DNA from: an uncultured Veillonella sp.
Lineage (GTDB): Bacteria; Bacillota; Negativicutes; Veillonellales; Veillonellaceae
Length of the DNA: 7,852 nucleotides
Direction of reading: 5' to 3'
Assembly (NCBI GenBank): GCA_900550175.1
Contig: URQX01000077.1
Location: forward strand, 1 to 7,852
This document shows positions 1 through 7,082 of the stretch, in pieces; the first letter of the stretch is position 1, and each line of letters opens with the position of its first letter. The notes beneath the pieces are model-generated. The model saw nothing but the letters and a program-made list of their open reading frames with translations, ran no database searches and had not been told where the DNA came from. A program made the translations under genes and the position numbers.

Positions 1-3000
1 TACTATGTTCTTTAAAGTTATCTACATCTTGTAAGCTTTGAATATGTAAATCACGGCCTGTGTCTACTTCTACCTTTTTACCAGACACAGTAGAACCAAT
101 AATATTTGTATCTCGTTTTGCTTTAAGCTGTGCTAATTCGACTGCTTTAAGCTTAGTTGGTACATAACTTTCTTGATGAGTATCCCCATTTTGACGAGCC
201 ATATGACCACTTGCATTAATATCAAGAAGTCCACCACCAGTTAAACTAATACCTGCACCAACACTCCATCCAGAACTTTTATAGGTATTATTAACATCTA
301 CAGTATTCTTGCCAGCCTCAAGGTTAATATCGCTAGCGCTATCTAATACTAATTTTTTAGCCTTTACTGTTTCACCAGTTAACCCGATACCACCTTGCTC
401 AGCATCACGAGCCTTGATTTGCACTTCACTATCACTAACAAGAGTACCACCTTGATATGTATTTGTATCTACTACTTGCCCTTCTTTTCTAGAAGTGCTA
501 CCAATACTTACAGACAAGTTTATAGCATCATCAATATTTTTAGCACCACGTTCAGCAGTTCCCTTCTTAGTCTTTAATATATTCCCATCAACATCCCTGA
601 TCTTAATACCTATTAAAGCTTCATCTAATGCTTCATAGCCATCTTGTAATTGTTTACGTGCTTCATTGAGTTCAAGAGCGGCTAACCGTTTATCATCACG
701 ACCACCAGCTTCTTTTATTGTACGTGTAGTATTTGTAAGTGTATTAGCTACTGCACCACCTAAAGATACGGTAAGACCAGTTTTTTTGTAGCGTTCATCA
801 TGTGTCATGTGGTTATGATCCACGTTACCATCTAATGTAACAGCAGAGCCGTCTAACACTGCGCCTTCTTTAGCAACAATATCTGCACTTGTAATATGTA
901 CTGTATCATTAGCCTTAATATTTACAGTCCCTTTCGTACTAGCAATTGTATTTCGTACAGTAGCTTCTTCATGGTTTGCTTCATCAATATTGTGTTTTTC
1001 TTTACCAATAGAGAAACCTATACCTGCACCACCAAGCAAGCCAGATTTTTTATGACGATATACACTGGAACCATCAGTAACATCTTTATCTGCGCCCAAT
1101 TCTACCTTACCACCAGCGGTAACAGATACAGTATTCTCACCCAAAATTTGAGCAGATTGACCTGTTACATCTTGAGTACTTGTAATAGTTATATCTTTAC
1201 CACTTACTGTAGAACCTGTTACAGATGTGCTTGTTACGTCATCAACAGCATTTGTACTTTCACGTTTTACTAAGCTTTTCTTTTTATCTAGATACACATG
1301 ATTAACTGTACTATTGGCTTTTGCGGTATTTAATGCAACCGTATTACCAGATACCTTCACTGTATCTGCCGCTAACACTTGACTACCTTCCAGTTGTACT
1401 GCATCAGAGGCTACAACAGAAACATTTTTACCTTCGATGCTACTACCAACAGATGATTGAGCTTTCACAAGATCATGAGACTGAGTCGTTTGAGAGTGTC
1501 CACCACCAGATTTACCTTTATCAAAACGATGTTCTTCAAGTTCATGTGTAGCATTCATTGCTTTCATCGTTACATTGCGACCTGCCGTAACAGTTGTATT
1601 CACATCAGAGGAGACAATACCTGCCTCCATAGATACATCACGTCCTGCTACTACTGTTGTTTGACCAGCACCACCAATACGGCCTTGATCTACACCAGTA
1701 ATCGTTTCACGACGATTGTTGCTACTGTTCCACTCAACCTTGCTATTACCGGCCTCATACTGTACGCCTTTATTAATTACATCGCGCCCCGCACTAACCT
1801 TTGTGGAACCAGCTGCATTAGTTTGTGTAATGGTGCCACCTTCATTAATAACGTCTTTCTTAGCATACACAGAGACTGTATCATTGCCCATAATAGTGCC
1901 TTGTGTATTACGAACTTCGTCATTTGCTGTAACCGTAGCCGTGTTACCTTTAATAAGACCATTATCATTGTGAATGGAATTACCAGTAAGAGTCACATCC
2001 TTATCCGCTACAATGCTCCCACTATTATGCATAGTATCAACAGATAGGTTAATAGATTGGGCTTGTAAATTAGCACCACCTTCTACTCGTTTCGTGGTTG
2101 GTGCTAAATATAGAGTGGGTACTAATACAGTTTCAGTTTTACCATTTGGTAATACAACAGACTTACTAACTAGGAGCACTACATCCTCTTTAAGATTCTT
2201 TTGCTCAGCCTCTGTTAAACCACGTCCTAATGCAATAGCTTGAGATTTTGTTATACTAATCCCGGCATCCATCAATTGGCGATATTGCTCTTCTGCGGAA
2301 AGACCTGATTGCAGTCTACTTTTACCGGTTTGACGCATAATCTCTTGCATAACGAGTTGCTGCTCGTAATACCCATCACCCAATCGTTTTTGTATATTCA
2401 TAGGGTCTAATTTAAGGCGAGATAATACGTAATCAGAAGATAAGAAGTTGCGACGATTTGTGAAGTTAGGATCTGTTTCAATCACATAAGATGTATTAGG
2501 GTTCGTCGATAACTGACTCATACTATTTAATAGAGATGCATCTACTGTGGTATCACTTTTACTATTTTCTACATGACCGCCATATACGGCAACAGGTACA
2601 TCTTTAGGATTCACCTTAGTATTCTTATATTCCGCTTCACGAATATTGGTAGTATCCCACCCTTTTTTATGATGACGGCTATAGCTTGTAGCTGTACCCT
2701 CTTCAGTTATATATTCATTACCTTTAGGATTGCTTTGCTCATAATGACCTACAGTACCAGTGATATCTCCAACAGCGCTGATTTGACTCGCGTCATTCAC
2801 CATATGGTCTACATCCATATGTAAATTACCACCAGAAATAATTCGTCCAGGATGAGATGTATCTACTGCATCTACTTCGCGAGTACGATCATATTCATAT
2901 TTAGTCCAACTATCATGATGTTTACCATTTATGGAAAGTTGTAGATTCTCAGAAGAGTGTACAACTACTTTATCTTTTGGAATTTCATCATCATGTCCAT

Positions 3001-4336
3001 AAATTCGTTCCTCAGACAATTGATAACGCTTAATACTACCGGATGGAGCTACTTCGTTTTTGACATGCTCTTTACCCTCTACAGCTACACGCTTAATGGT
3101 AATACCACCATTTTTATTATCTACAGATTTCGCAAGTAAAGCTCCACCTTGACCAAACTCAATGGTAGATGCAGTATTTACTACAGAATCCATTTTACCG
3201 GATACTGTACCTTTCTCATCCATCGTTTTACCAAGCTGTAATTTACCTTCTGCTTTGATTACACTACCATCTGTATTAACAATAGATTTTGTTGCTATAG
3301 ACAAATCTTTTTGGGCAATCATAACAGGTGCTTCTTTAGTCGTAGCATTACCAGTTTGTATTACAGAGTCAGTAGTAATCTTTGCTGTATCTACATAAAG
3401 TTTACCCTTATTCATCTGCTCTAGACTTTTAGTTGTAATAGTTGCATCTGTAGCAGCTATCGTACCTGTATTTTGCAACTTACCAGTACTATCTATGGTT
3501 AGTTTGTTTTGTGCAGATAATACGCCTTGGTTATTAACACCAAAGCCGTCATTGGTACCCACTAAGTACATACTATTAGCATACATACCACCAATAGCAG
3601 CTACATCAAGGCCGACTTGACTCGATTCACCAGTTTTGTGAGTATTCGTAACTTTACCAGTAGCATCTACGGAAATATCATTCTTACCCGTTACAACTTG
3701 AGCATCTTGGGCCCAAACTTTACCATTGAGCTTTACAGCCTCAGCAAGCATATCTGTACGTGCTGTTTTAGAAGCATTAAGACCTTTTTCACCAACTGTA
3801 ATAGCACCTTTTTGTACATTATAGCCTGTAACACTACCGTTATTAATCATTGGATTACCCGTTGTGAGTGTAGCGCTACTTGCATTAATAAATGTGCCAT
3901 TATTAACAGAAATACCATTAGGGTTGGCAACGATAACATGTGCCTTATCCCCAGCTACTTCAAGAGCACCATTCATGGATGTAGAGCTTGTGCCAGTTAC
4001 TTCATTCAAAATCGTATTGGCTGTAGGGCCTACCAAATTAGGATTTCCCATGATATATCCTGCGAGCTCTGTATTCACAGGGCGATTCGCATTGTTTAAA
4101 ATAAGACCCTTTTCGTCTACATTGAATGCATTATATTGGTTATGTGATAACCCTTTATCATTAGGTGTATTAATATTAACGACAGTCATGCCATTTCTAG
4201 CTTCTTCTATTTTGAGTCCTAATTTACCTTGATCAGGTACAACAGGATTAGCAAGGGCCATAGGAATCCATGGTGCAGAGTTAGTCGCTAACAATGCAGC
4301 AAAGATAGCCACTGCTGTATGCTTTCTTAAATTCAT
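1..4336 (-). CDS. TpsA: large FhaB/CdiA-type hemagglutinin exoprotein of a two-partner secretion system (3' end outside window)
   Basis: The frame is open without a stop from the ATG at 4336 to the left edge (1445 codons), so the C-terminus is missing. AGGAG lies 6 nt upstream of the ATG. Residues 1-29 form a signal peptide (positive MNLRK, hydrophobic core, cleavage after ALA). Residues 30 to about 275 are the FHA/TPS secretion domain: NPNL at 98-101, NPNGI at 138-142, and GGMYANSMYLVGT at about 248-260. A beta-helix shaft follows, with the segment RIISGGNL at about 498-505. Residues 606-745 form the block common in FhaB/CdiA proteins: KRLGDGYYEQQ (650-660), EEQYRQLMDAG and LPNG...VLVPTLYLA. 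From about 766 on come hemagglutinin repeats, with KSGLLGGAGIGFSIG at about 1097-1111 and repeated STVSGK motifs. There is no cysteine in the visible 1445 residues. By family knowledge the protein crosses the outer membrane through TpsB and acts at the cell surface. Whether the tip is adhesive or toxic cannot be seen. The + strand reading frames over this region are shadows of this gene. Confidence 0.97.
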   Translation of the reverse strand, partial: MNLRKHTAVAIFAALLATNSAPWIPMALANPVVPDQGKLGLKIEEARNGMTVVNINTPNDKGLSHNQYNAFNVDEKGLILNNANRPVNTELAGYIMGNPNLVGPTANTILNEVTGTSSTSMNGALEVAGDKAHVIVANPNGISVNNGTFINASSATLTTGNPMINNGSVTGYNVQKGAITVGEKGLNASKTARTDMLAEAVKLNGKVWAQDAQVVTGKNDISVDATGKVTNTHKTGESSQVGLDVAAIGGMYANSMYLVGTNDGFGVNNQGVLSAQNKLTIDSTGKLQNTGTIAATDATITTKSLEQMNKGKLYVDTAKITTDSVIQTGNATTKEAPVMIAQKDLSIATKSIVNTDGSVIKAEGKLQLGKTMDEKGTVSGKMDSVVNTASTIEFGQGGALLAKSVDNKNGGITIKRVAVEGKEHVKNEVAPSGSIKRYQLSEERIYGHDDEIPKDKVVVHSSENLQLSINGKHHDSWTKYEYDRTREVDAVDTSHPGRIISGGNLHMDVDHMVNDASQISAVGDITGTVGHYEQSNPKGNEYITEEGTATSYSRHHKKGWDTTNIREAEYKNTKVNPKDVPVAVYGGHVENSKSDTTVDASLLNSMSQLSTNPNTSYVIETDPNFTNRRNFLSSDYVLSRLKLDPMNIQKRLGDGYYEQQLVMQEIMRQTGKSRLQSGLSAEEQYRQLMDAGISITKSQAIALGRGLTEAEQKNLKEDVVLLVSKSVVLPNGKTETVLVPTLYLAPTTKRVEGGANLQAQSINLSVDTMHNSGSIVADKDVTLTGNSIHNDNGLIKGNTATVTANDEVRNTQGTIMGNDTVSVYAKKDVINEGGTITQTNAAGSTKVSAGRDVINKGVQYEAGNSKVEWNSSNNRRETITGVDQGRIGGAGQTTVVAGRDVSMEAGIVSSDVNTTVTAGRNVTMKAMNATHELEEHRFDKGKSGGGHSQTTQSHDLVKAQSSVGSSIEGKNVSVVASDAVQLEGSQVLAADTVKVSGNTVALNTAKANSTVNHVYLDKKKSLVKRESTNAVDDVTSTSVTGSTVSGKDITITSTQDVTGQSAQILGENTVSVTAGGKVELGADKDVTDGSSVYRHKKSGLLGGAGIGFSIGKEKHNIDEANHEEATVRNTIASTKGTVNIKANDTVHITSADIVAKEGAVLDGSAVTLDGNVDHNHMTHDERYKKTGLTVSLGGAVANTLTNTTRTIKEAGGRDDKRLAALELNEARKQLQDGYEALDEALIGIKIRDVDGNILKTKKGTAERGAKNIDDAINLSVSIGSTSRKEGQVVDTNTYQGGTLVSDSEVQIKARDAEQGGIGLTGETVKAKKLVLDSASDINLEAGKNTVDVNNTYKSSGWSVGAGISLTGGGLLDINASGHMARQNGDTHQESYVPTKLKAVELAQLKAKRDTNIIGSTVSGKKVEVDTGRDLHIQSLQDVDNFKEHS

Positions 4337-4350
4337 ATTACTCTCCTCTT

Positions 4351-4392
4351 CTAGTACATACCATTCACCATGTAATGGTATAGTTGCACTAG
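4351..4392 (-). repeat. Nested inverted repeat between tpsB and tpsA
   Basis: An 8-bp perfect stem (ATACCATT at 4358-4365 with AATGGTAT at 4374-4381, 8-nt loop) sits inside an outer 5-bp stem (CTAGT 4351-4355 with ACTAG 4388-4392). On the minus-strand transcript it begins 10 nt after the tpsB stop codon and ends directly beside the AAGAGGAGAG ribosome binding site of tpsA. No U-tract follows, so it is not a normal intrinsic terminator. It more likely affects mRNA stability, processing, or translation of tpsA relative to tpsB. The inner segment can also fold differently on the minus strand, as ACCAT-TAC-ATGGT. The function is inferred; only the symmetry is seen. Confidence 0.6.
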
Positions 4393-4402
4393 ATTACAAC
4401 AC

Positions 4403-6100
4403 TTAAAACTGATAACTGCCTCTAAAGGCCCACACACGCGTATCTGTATCAAACCCTTCTGGCTTTTTTATAGGGGTTCCCAGTGATACATCGTAATTTA
4501 CAGCATCACCAACTGTTCCGCGAACCCCGACTACGCCACCAATTAAGGTATTACCTACTTGCGTTTCTGTAGATGGGCCCCATACATGGCCAATATCTAC
4601 ACCTACATAAGGGGTGACTTGTTGTTTTCTAAATGGTAATGCCCATTCATTTTGTACATAATAGCCAGAATCTCCTCTTAAGGTTTCTTCTCCACTAAAG
4701 CCTCGTACAGAATAACGACCACCAATACTAAATTGTTCAGTACCAAATAAACGTTGATCTGTAAACTGGCTTCTAAAACGCATTGTATACGTACCTTGCT
4801 TATAGCCCATACGAACACCAGTTTGAACTTGACCTTCTACGCCTGCCATTTTATATAGTGTAGTAGGATTATCTGACAAGCCTTCCCAACTTCGTACTTG
4901 AGCCCCTAATCCATTAATACCTTGTCGATAGAATAGATAAACATCGGATACAGTATTCCCACTATATTGACGATGAGATAACCCCACTTCCACAGCGGTT
5001 GTATGTTGCTCTTGTACACCAAGCTCTACATCATCTAAATAATTATGACGCTCCTTATGAATGACTTTAGCTACAGCTGAAGTCTTAGAGCGACTTGTTC
5101 TATTTAATACTTGCTCTACTGCAAATTCTGTACCTTGCGTAGTACCAGAAGAACGAAACGCATTTGGCATGAATACTAATTGATTATAGCTATATTTGTA
5201 CGTTGAAATACGATACGTACGATTTCCGTCGGGAACGGAATAGCTAACCGCATATTGTTTTGACCCATGTCCATCATCATGATGGCTGATGTCTTTTGTA
5301 AAGCTAGTAGTTAATACATCATTGAGTCCTGCCAATTGACTGAAAGATAAAAATACAGCTCCTTGATACGTCCCTGTTGATTTATTTCCAGAATTATCTA
5401 GCATCAAAGATCCATGTACAAATCCTTTTTGCTCAACGGTAAGCTTAACAATAGAATGTAATGGTTTTGTACCTGGCTCTATAGTCATCTTAATATCTTG
5501 ACCTGGTACATTACGCATTTGGTCAATCCCTTGCTCTAATGCTTGTCGACGTAATACATAACCCGGCCTTACAGGAAAAGCACTTCTCCAATTAGTGCGA
5601 GCTTTAGGATTTGTAAGAACAATATCCTCTACATAACCAGGCATAATCTCAAAAGTGAGTGTACCAGACTGTAAATCTTGATTTGGCACAACTACTTGAC
5701 TTGTAATGTACCCATCAGATAACAGTTGCTCTTGTAATTCCTTTTGTAAAAACTGAATACCCTCTGTTCCTATACGATTATGGTTATATACCTGTAATCG
5801 ATTTTTATATTTTTGAAGCACTGGTTCTGAGGAAGTCACTACAATATGCTCAATAGGAAACGATACACTTTCCTTAGGTAAAGCCTTCATAGGCGCCTTA
5901 TCTAAACCTGTATAGCCAGATTCTGAACGCGGCAAAGCGGCCCCAGTCATTGGTGCTTCTGCACGTTGGCGTAATGAAGCATCAGCTCGGGCCGCTTCTT
6001 GTTGTATAAATGGGTTTGATACTTCAGCCGCAAAACTAGGCATCGTACCGAATATAGTCAGCAAGCCAACACAACCTGCTGCAATACATACAACTCTCAT
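4403..6100 (-). CDS. TpsB: FhaC/ShlB/HecB-family outer-membrane transporter
   Basis: This 565-residue protein is close to the usual length for the family. It is the outer-membrane pore that exports the TpsA protein encoded just downstream. Residues 1-24 form a signal peptide (cleavage near SFA-A). Residues 29-48 resemble the N-terminal plug helix (NPFIQQEAARADASLRQRAE), and a Pro-rich linker follows. A POTRA-like domain spans about 80-161 (FPIEHIVV to PGYVEDIVL), and a second about 174-223. The barrel runs from about 227 to the end. It contains the Omp85/TpsB signature VRGF (465-468) in the GGRYSVRGFSGEE loop, followed by GDSGYYVQNEW, and ends in phenylalanine (YQF) as outer-membrane barrels do. 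The mature part has no cysteine. AAAGGAGAGG (6106-6115) precedes the ATG by 5 nt and supports this start. The gene is first in a tpsB-tpsA operon with a 66-bp gap. The specific substrate is inferred from adjacency. Confidence 0.96.
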   Translation of the reverse strand: MRVVCIAAGCVGLLTIFGTMPSFAAEVSNPFIQQEAARADASLRQRAEAPMTGAALPRSESGYTGLDKAPMKALPKESVSFPIEHIVVTSSEPVLQKYKNRLQVYNHNRIGTEGIQFLQKELQEQLLSDGYITSQVVVPNQDLQSGTLTFEIMPGYVEDIVLTNPKARTNWRSAFPVRPGYVLRRQALEQGIDQMRNVPGQDIKMTIEPGTKPLHSIVKLTVEQKGFVHGSLMLDNSGNKSTGTYQGAVFLSFSQLAGLNDVLTTSFTKDISHHDDGHGSKQYAVSYSVPDGNRTYRISTYKYSYNQLVFMPNAFRSSGTTQGTEFAVEQVLNRTSRSKTSAVAKVIHKERHNYLDDVELGVQEQHTTAVEVGLSHRQYSGNTVSDVYLFYRQGINGLGAQVRSWEGLSDNPTTLYKMAGVEGQVQTGVRMGYKQGTYTMRFRSQFTDQRLFGTEQFSIGGRYSVRGFSGEETLRGDSGYYVQNEWALPFRKQQVTPYVGVDIGHVWGPSTETQVGNTLIGGVVGVRGTVGDAVNYDVSLGTPIKKPEGFDTDTRVWAFRGSYQF

Positions 6101-6128
6101 TAATTCCTCTCCTTTCGTTATAAGATAA

Positions 6129-6159
6129 ATTATATATTAAATCACCTTTTTTTTTGCAA
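6129..6159 (-). promoter_or_regulatory. Possible proximal tpsB promoter
   Basis: On the minus strand TATAAT (6134-6129) is preceded by TTGCAA (6159-6154) with a 19-nt spacer, longer than the 17 nt preferred by sigma-70-type RNA polymerase. Transcription would start about 20 nt before the tpsB ATG, just leaving room for the ribosome binding site. The region is so AT-rich that chance -10 matches are expected. Confidence 0.3.
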
Positions 6160-6161
6160 CA

Positions 6162-6184
6162 AAATATTAAATATTTTAATATTT
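6162..6184 (-). repeat. AT-rich inverted repeat in the tpsB leader
   Basis: AAATATTA (6162-6169) and TAATATTT (6177-6184) are perfect inverted arms around a 7-nt centre, itself AATATTT. It lies between the two candidate tpsB promoters and could be an operator for a repressor or activator. Because it is made only of A and T in an AT-rich gap, chance symmetry is a serious alternative. Confidence 0.3.
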
Positions 6185-6200
6185 AGTTTATATTTTAGGT

Positions 6201-6230
6201 ATTATAATATTGTTAGAGAATAAATATAAA
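6201..6230 (-). promoter_or_regulatory. Likely distal tpsB promoter
   Basis: On the minus strand a consensus TATAAT (6206-6201) is preceded by TTTATA (6230-6225; 4 of 6 matches to TTGACA) with an 18-nt spacer. It lies downstream of the terminator at 6273-6315 and about 95 nt ahead of the tpsB start codon, the right place to drive tpsB-tpsA independently of the upstream genes. The call rests on sequence match only. Confidence 0.45.
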
Positions 6231-6272
6231 GATGTATATGATAAATCCTATGCAGAGCTAACAAATCAAAAT

Positions 6273-6315
6273 GCAAAAAGGCTACATAAGACAACTGTCT
6301 ATGTAGCCTTTTTGC
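6273..6315 (-). terminator. Strong intrinsic terminator upstream of tpsB
   Basis: A 15-bp perfect stem joins GCAAAAAGGCTACAT (6273-6287) to ATGTAGCCTTTTTGC (6301-6315). It extends through AGAC/GTCT past one bulged A to a 4-nt AACT loop. On the minus strand the stem ends in GCCTTTTTGCATTTTG, giving the U-rich tail. It would stop transcripts from the 143-residue gene, whose stop codon is about 125 nt upstream, and so insulate the tps operon. The structure is symmetrical enough to work on the + strand too (TTTTTGCTATATATTTTTT), but no + strand gene leads into it. Confidence 0.85.
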
Positions 6316-6440
6316 TATATATTTTTTAGTAATCTACATTTCCTCAAGCATAAAACACTGACAAATCCATAGAAATCTGATTCTTCTAAGAGGAATTATT
6401 TATTATTTATAAAAGCACATATTAGATCGAAGGCAATTAA
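6316..6440. other. Gene-free spacer
   Basis: Between the terminator and the stop codon of the 143-residue gene I see no supported reading frame, RNA gene or strong repeat on either strand. Together with 6101-6272 this makes a 340-bp gap whose only recognisable content is the tpsB promoter region and the terminator. On the minus strand this part is the 3' untranslated stretch of the upstream gene. Confidence 0.5.
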
Positions 6441-6872
6441 TTACAAGTGCAAGATTTCTAGCCAATTATTACGTGCTAAAACTACAGTATATCCATCCTT
6501 CTCCGGCTTCTTTGTTACATATACTCTATATGATTCATTTTCATATACATAAAGAGACTTAGTTTGTTCAACTAAAATCCACTCCCCACTTAAGGGCTTT
6601 ATTGATTCTATATCTTTATGTAGTAAATCCTTCTTTATGTATATTGATACTCCTATAGATAATAGATTTCTTCTGTTCGAATCATATACATCTCCATCAA
6701 TTATATAGTGATCTCTCGGGAAAGCTGCATTTAAAGCTTGTGTCAGTTCTATTCTAGACTGCTCAAAAGTATCCTTAAACAAAAATCTATAGCCTAATCC
6801 ACAAATTAGCCATACGAAAAAACAGCCTATAAATGTATACCAAATAACAGAATAAATTGTTTTAAATTTCAT
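6441..6872 (-). CDS. Small membrane-anchored protein of unknown function (143 aa)
   Basis: I do not recognise a family. The protein has a short basic N-terminus (MKFK), one membrane segment at about residues 6-28, and then a soluble domain of about 110 residues with an amphipathic helix-like stretch (33-51) and alternating strand-like segments (70-80, 97-119, 127-134). By the positive-inside rule the soluble part should face the periplasm. Its cysteines (17 and 24) lie in the membrane segment. AAGGA (6886-6882) stands 9 nt before the ATG and supports the start. Its mRNA would end at the terminator at 6273-6315. The layout and some spaced residues (G60-x-x-Y63, N69-L70, W98, the VVLARN ending) resemble the 139-residue gene upstream, so the two may be diverged paralogues. 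No enzymatic motif is visible. Confidence 0.8.
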   Translation of the reverse strand: MKFKTIYSVIWYTFIGCFFVWLICGLGYRFLFKDTFEQSRIELTQALNAAFPRDHYIIDGDVYDSNRRNLLSIGVSIYIKKDLLHKDIESIKPLSGEWILVEQTKSLYVYENESYRVYVTKKPEKDGYTVVLARNNWLEILHL

Positions 6873-6899
6873 CCCTCAAAGTCCTTTATATTGCCTATA

Positions 6900-6917
6900 T
6901 ACTAGATTTATCTAGTA
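6900..6917 (-). promoter_or_regulatory. Perfect palindrome ahead of the 143-residue gene (possible operator)
   Basis: TACTAGAT (6900-6907) and ATCTAGTA (6910-6917) are perfect 8-bp arms with a 2-nt TT centre, ending 27 bp before the start codon of the 143-residue gene. The length, compact spacing and position fit a dimeric repressor site, but no regulator gene is in the window. I found no convincing -35/-10 pair here, so its relation to a promoter is unknown. A 2-nt gap is too tight for an ordinary RNA hairpin without opening inner pairs. Confidence 0.4.
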
Positions 6918-6931
6918 AAGATGCTAACAAA

Positions 6932-7003
6932 CTAGCCACCAAGTAAAAACAGCGAAAATATATATCCTAATATGCTAATTATTAGTATTATCTTTTTCCT
7001 CAA
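6932..7003 (-). CDS. Possible 23-residue hydrophobic peptide or gene remnant (TTG start)
   Basis: A TTG at 7003 opens a 23-codon frame that begins M-R-K-K-I-I-L-I-I-S, continues as an unbroken hydrophobic helix with GYIFSLFLLGG, and ends at TAG (6932). Basic residues followed by a membrane span are what a small membrane protein or a cut-off signal anchor looks like. AGGGG lies about 11 nt upstream of the TTG, a wide but possible spacing. Two in-frame TAG codons directly precede the TTG, so it is not the tail of a longer gene. It could be the N-terminal relic of a third gene like its neighbours, a real small peptide, or chance in AT-rich DNA, where Ile, Leu and Phe codons are common. Confidence 0.25.
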   Translation of the reverse strand: MRKKIILIISILGYIFSLFLLGG

Positions 7004-7058
7004 CTACTAATCAACCCCTGCTTCCATTTGGAGTTCTACTTATGCATTAGTTGTTGAG
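6999..7058 (-). repeat. Long-armed imperfect inverted repeat downstream of the 139-residue gene
   Basis: CTCAACTACTAAT (6999-7011) and ATTAGTTGTTGAG (7046-7058) pair over 13 positions with a single mismatch, around a 34-nt loop that holds a small TCCA-TT-TGGA hairpin. It begins about 25 nt after the stop codon of the 139-residue gene. On the minus strand it is followed by GAAAAAG and not a T-run, so it is not a standard terminator. It may protect the 3' end of the transcript. Its 3' arm includes the TTG of the 23-codon frame and would hide that start. Confidence 0.4.
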
Positions 7059-7082
7059 ATAGTACAATTTTGCTACCCATAA

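Noticed and set aside
1777..1968. Minus-strand 63-codon frame inside tpsA
   Set aside because: It overlaps the TpsA frame on the same strand in another phase, with no ribosome binding site and no recognisable product.
395..4232. Many + strand open frames of 60-196 codons across positions 395-4232
   Set aside because: They lie opposite the continuous 1445-codon TpsA frame, have no sensible ribosome binding sites, and their products are low-complexity (Ser/Thr/Ile/Cys-rich) as expected of antisense reading of a Thr/Val/Asn-rich gene.
4351..4392. Intrinsic terminator between tpsB and tpsA
   Set aside because: The stem is AT-rich and is followed by the purine-rich ribosome binding site, with no T-run.
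6071..6100. Lipobox-like IAAGC at residues 6-10 of TpsB, suggesting a lipoprotein
   Set aside because: The cysteine comes before the hydrophobic core; a normal signal peptidase I site (SFA-A) follows, and barrel transporters are not lipoproteins.
6972..6988. ATGCTAAT-T-ATTAGTAT symmetry as a terminator or operator
   Set aside because: The arms have a mismatch and a 1-nt centre in very AT-rich DNA; this is not distinguishable from chance.
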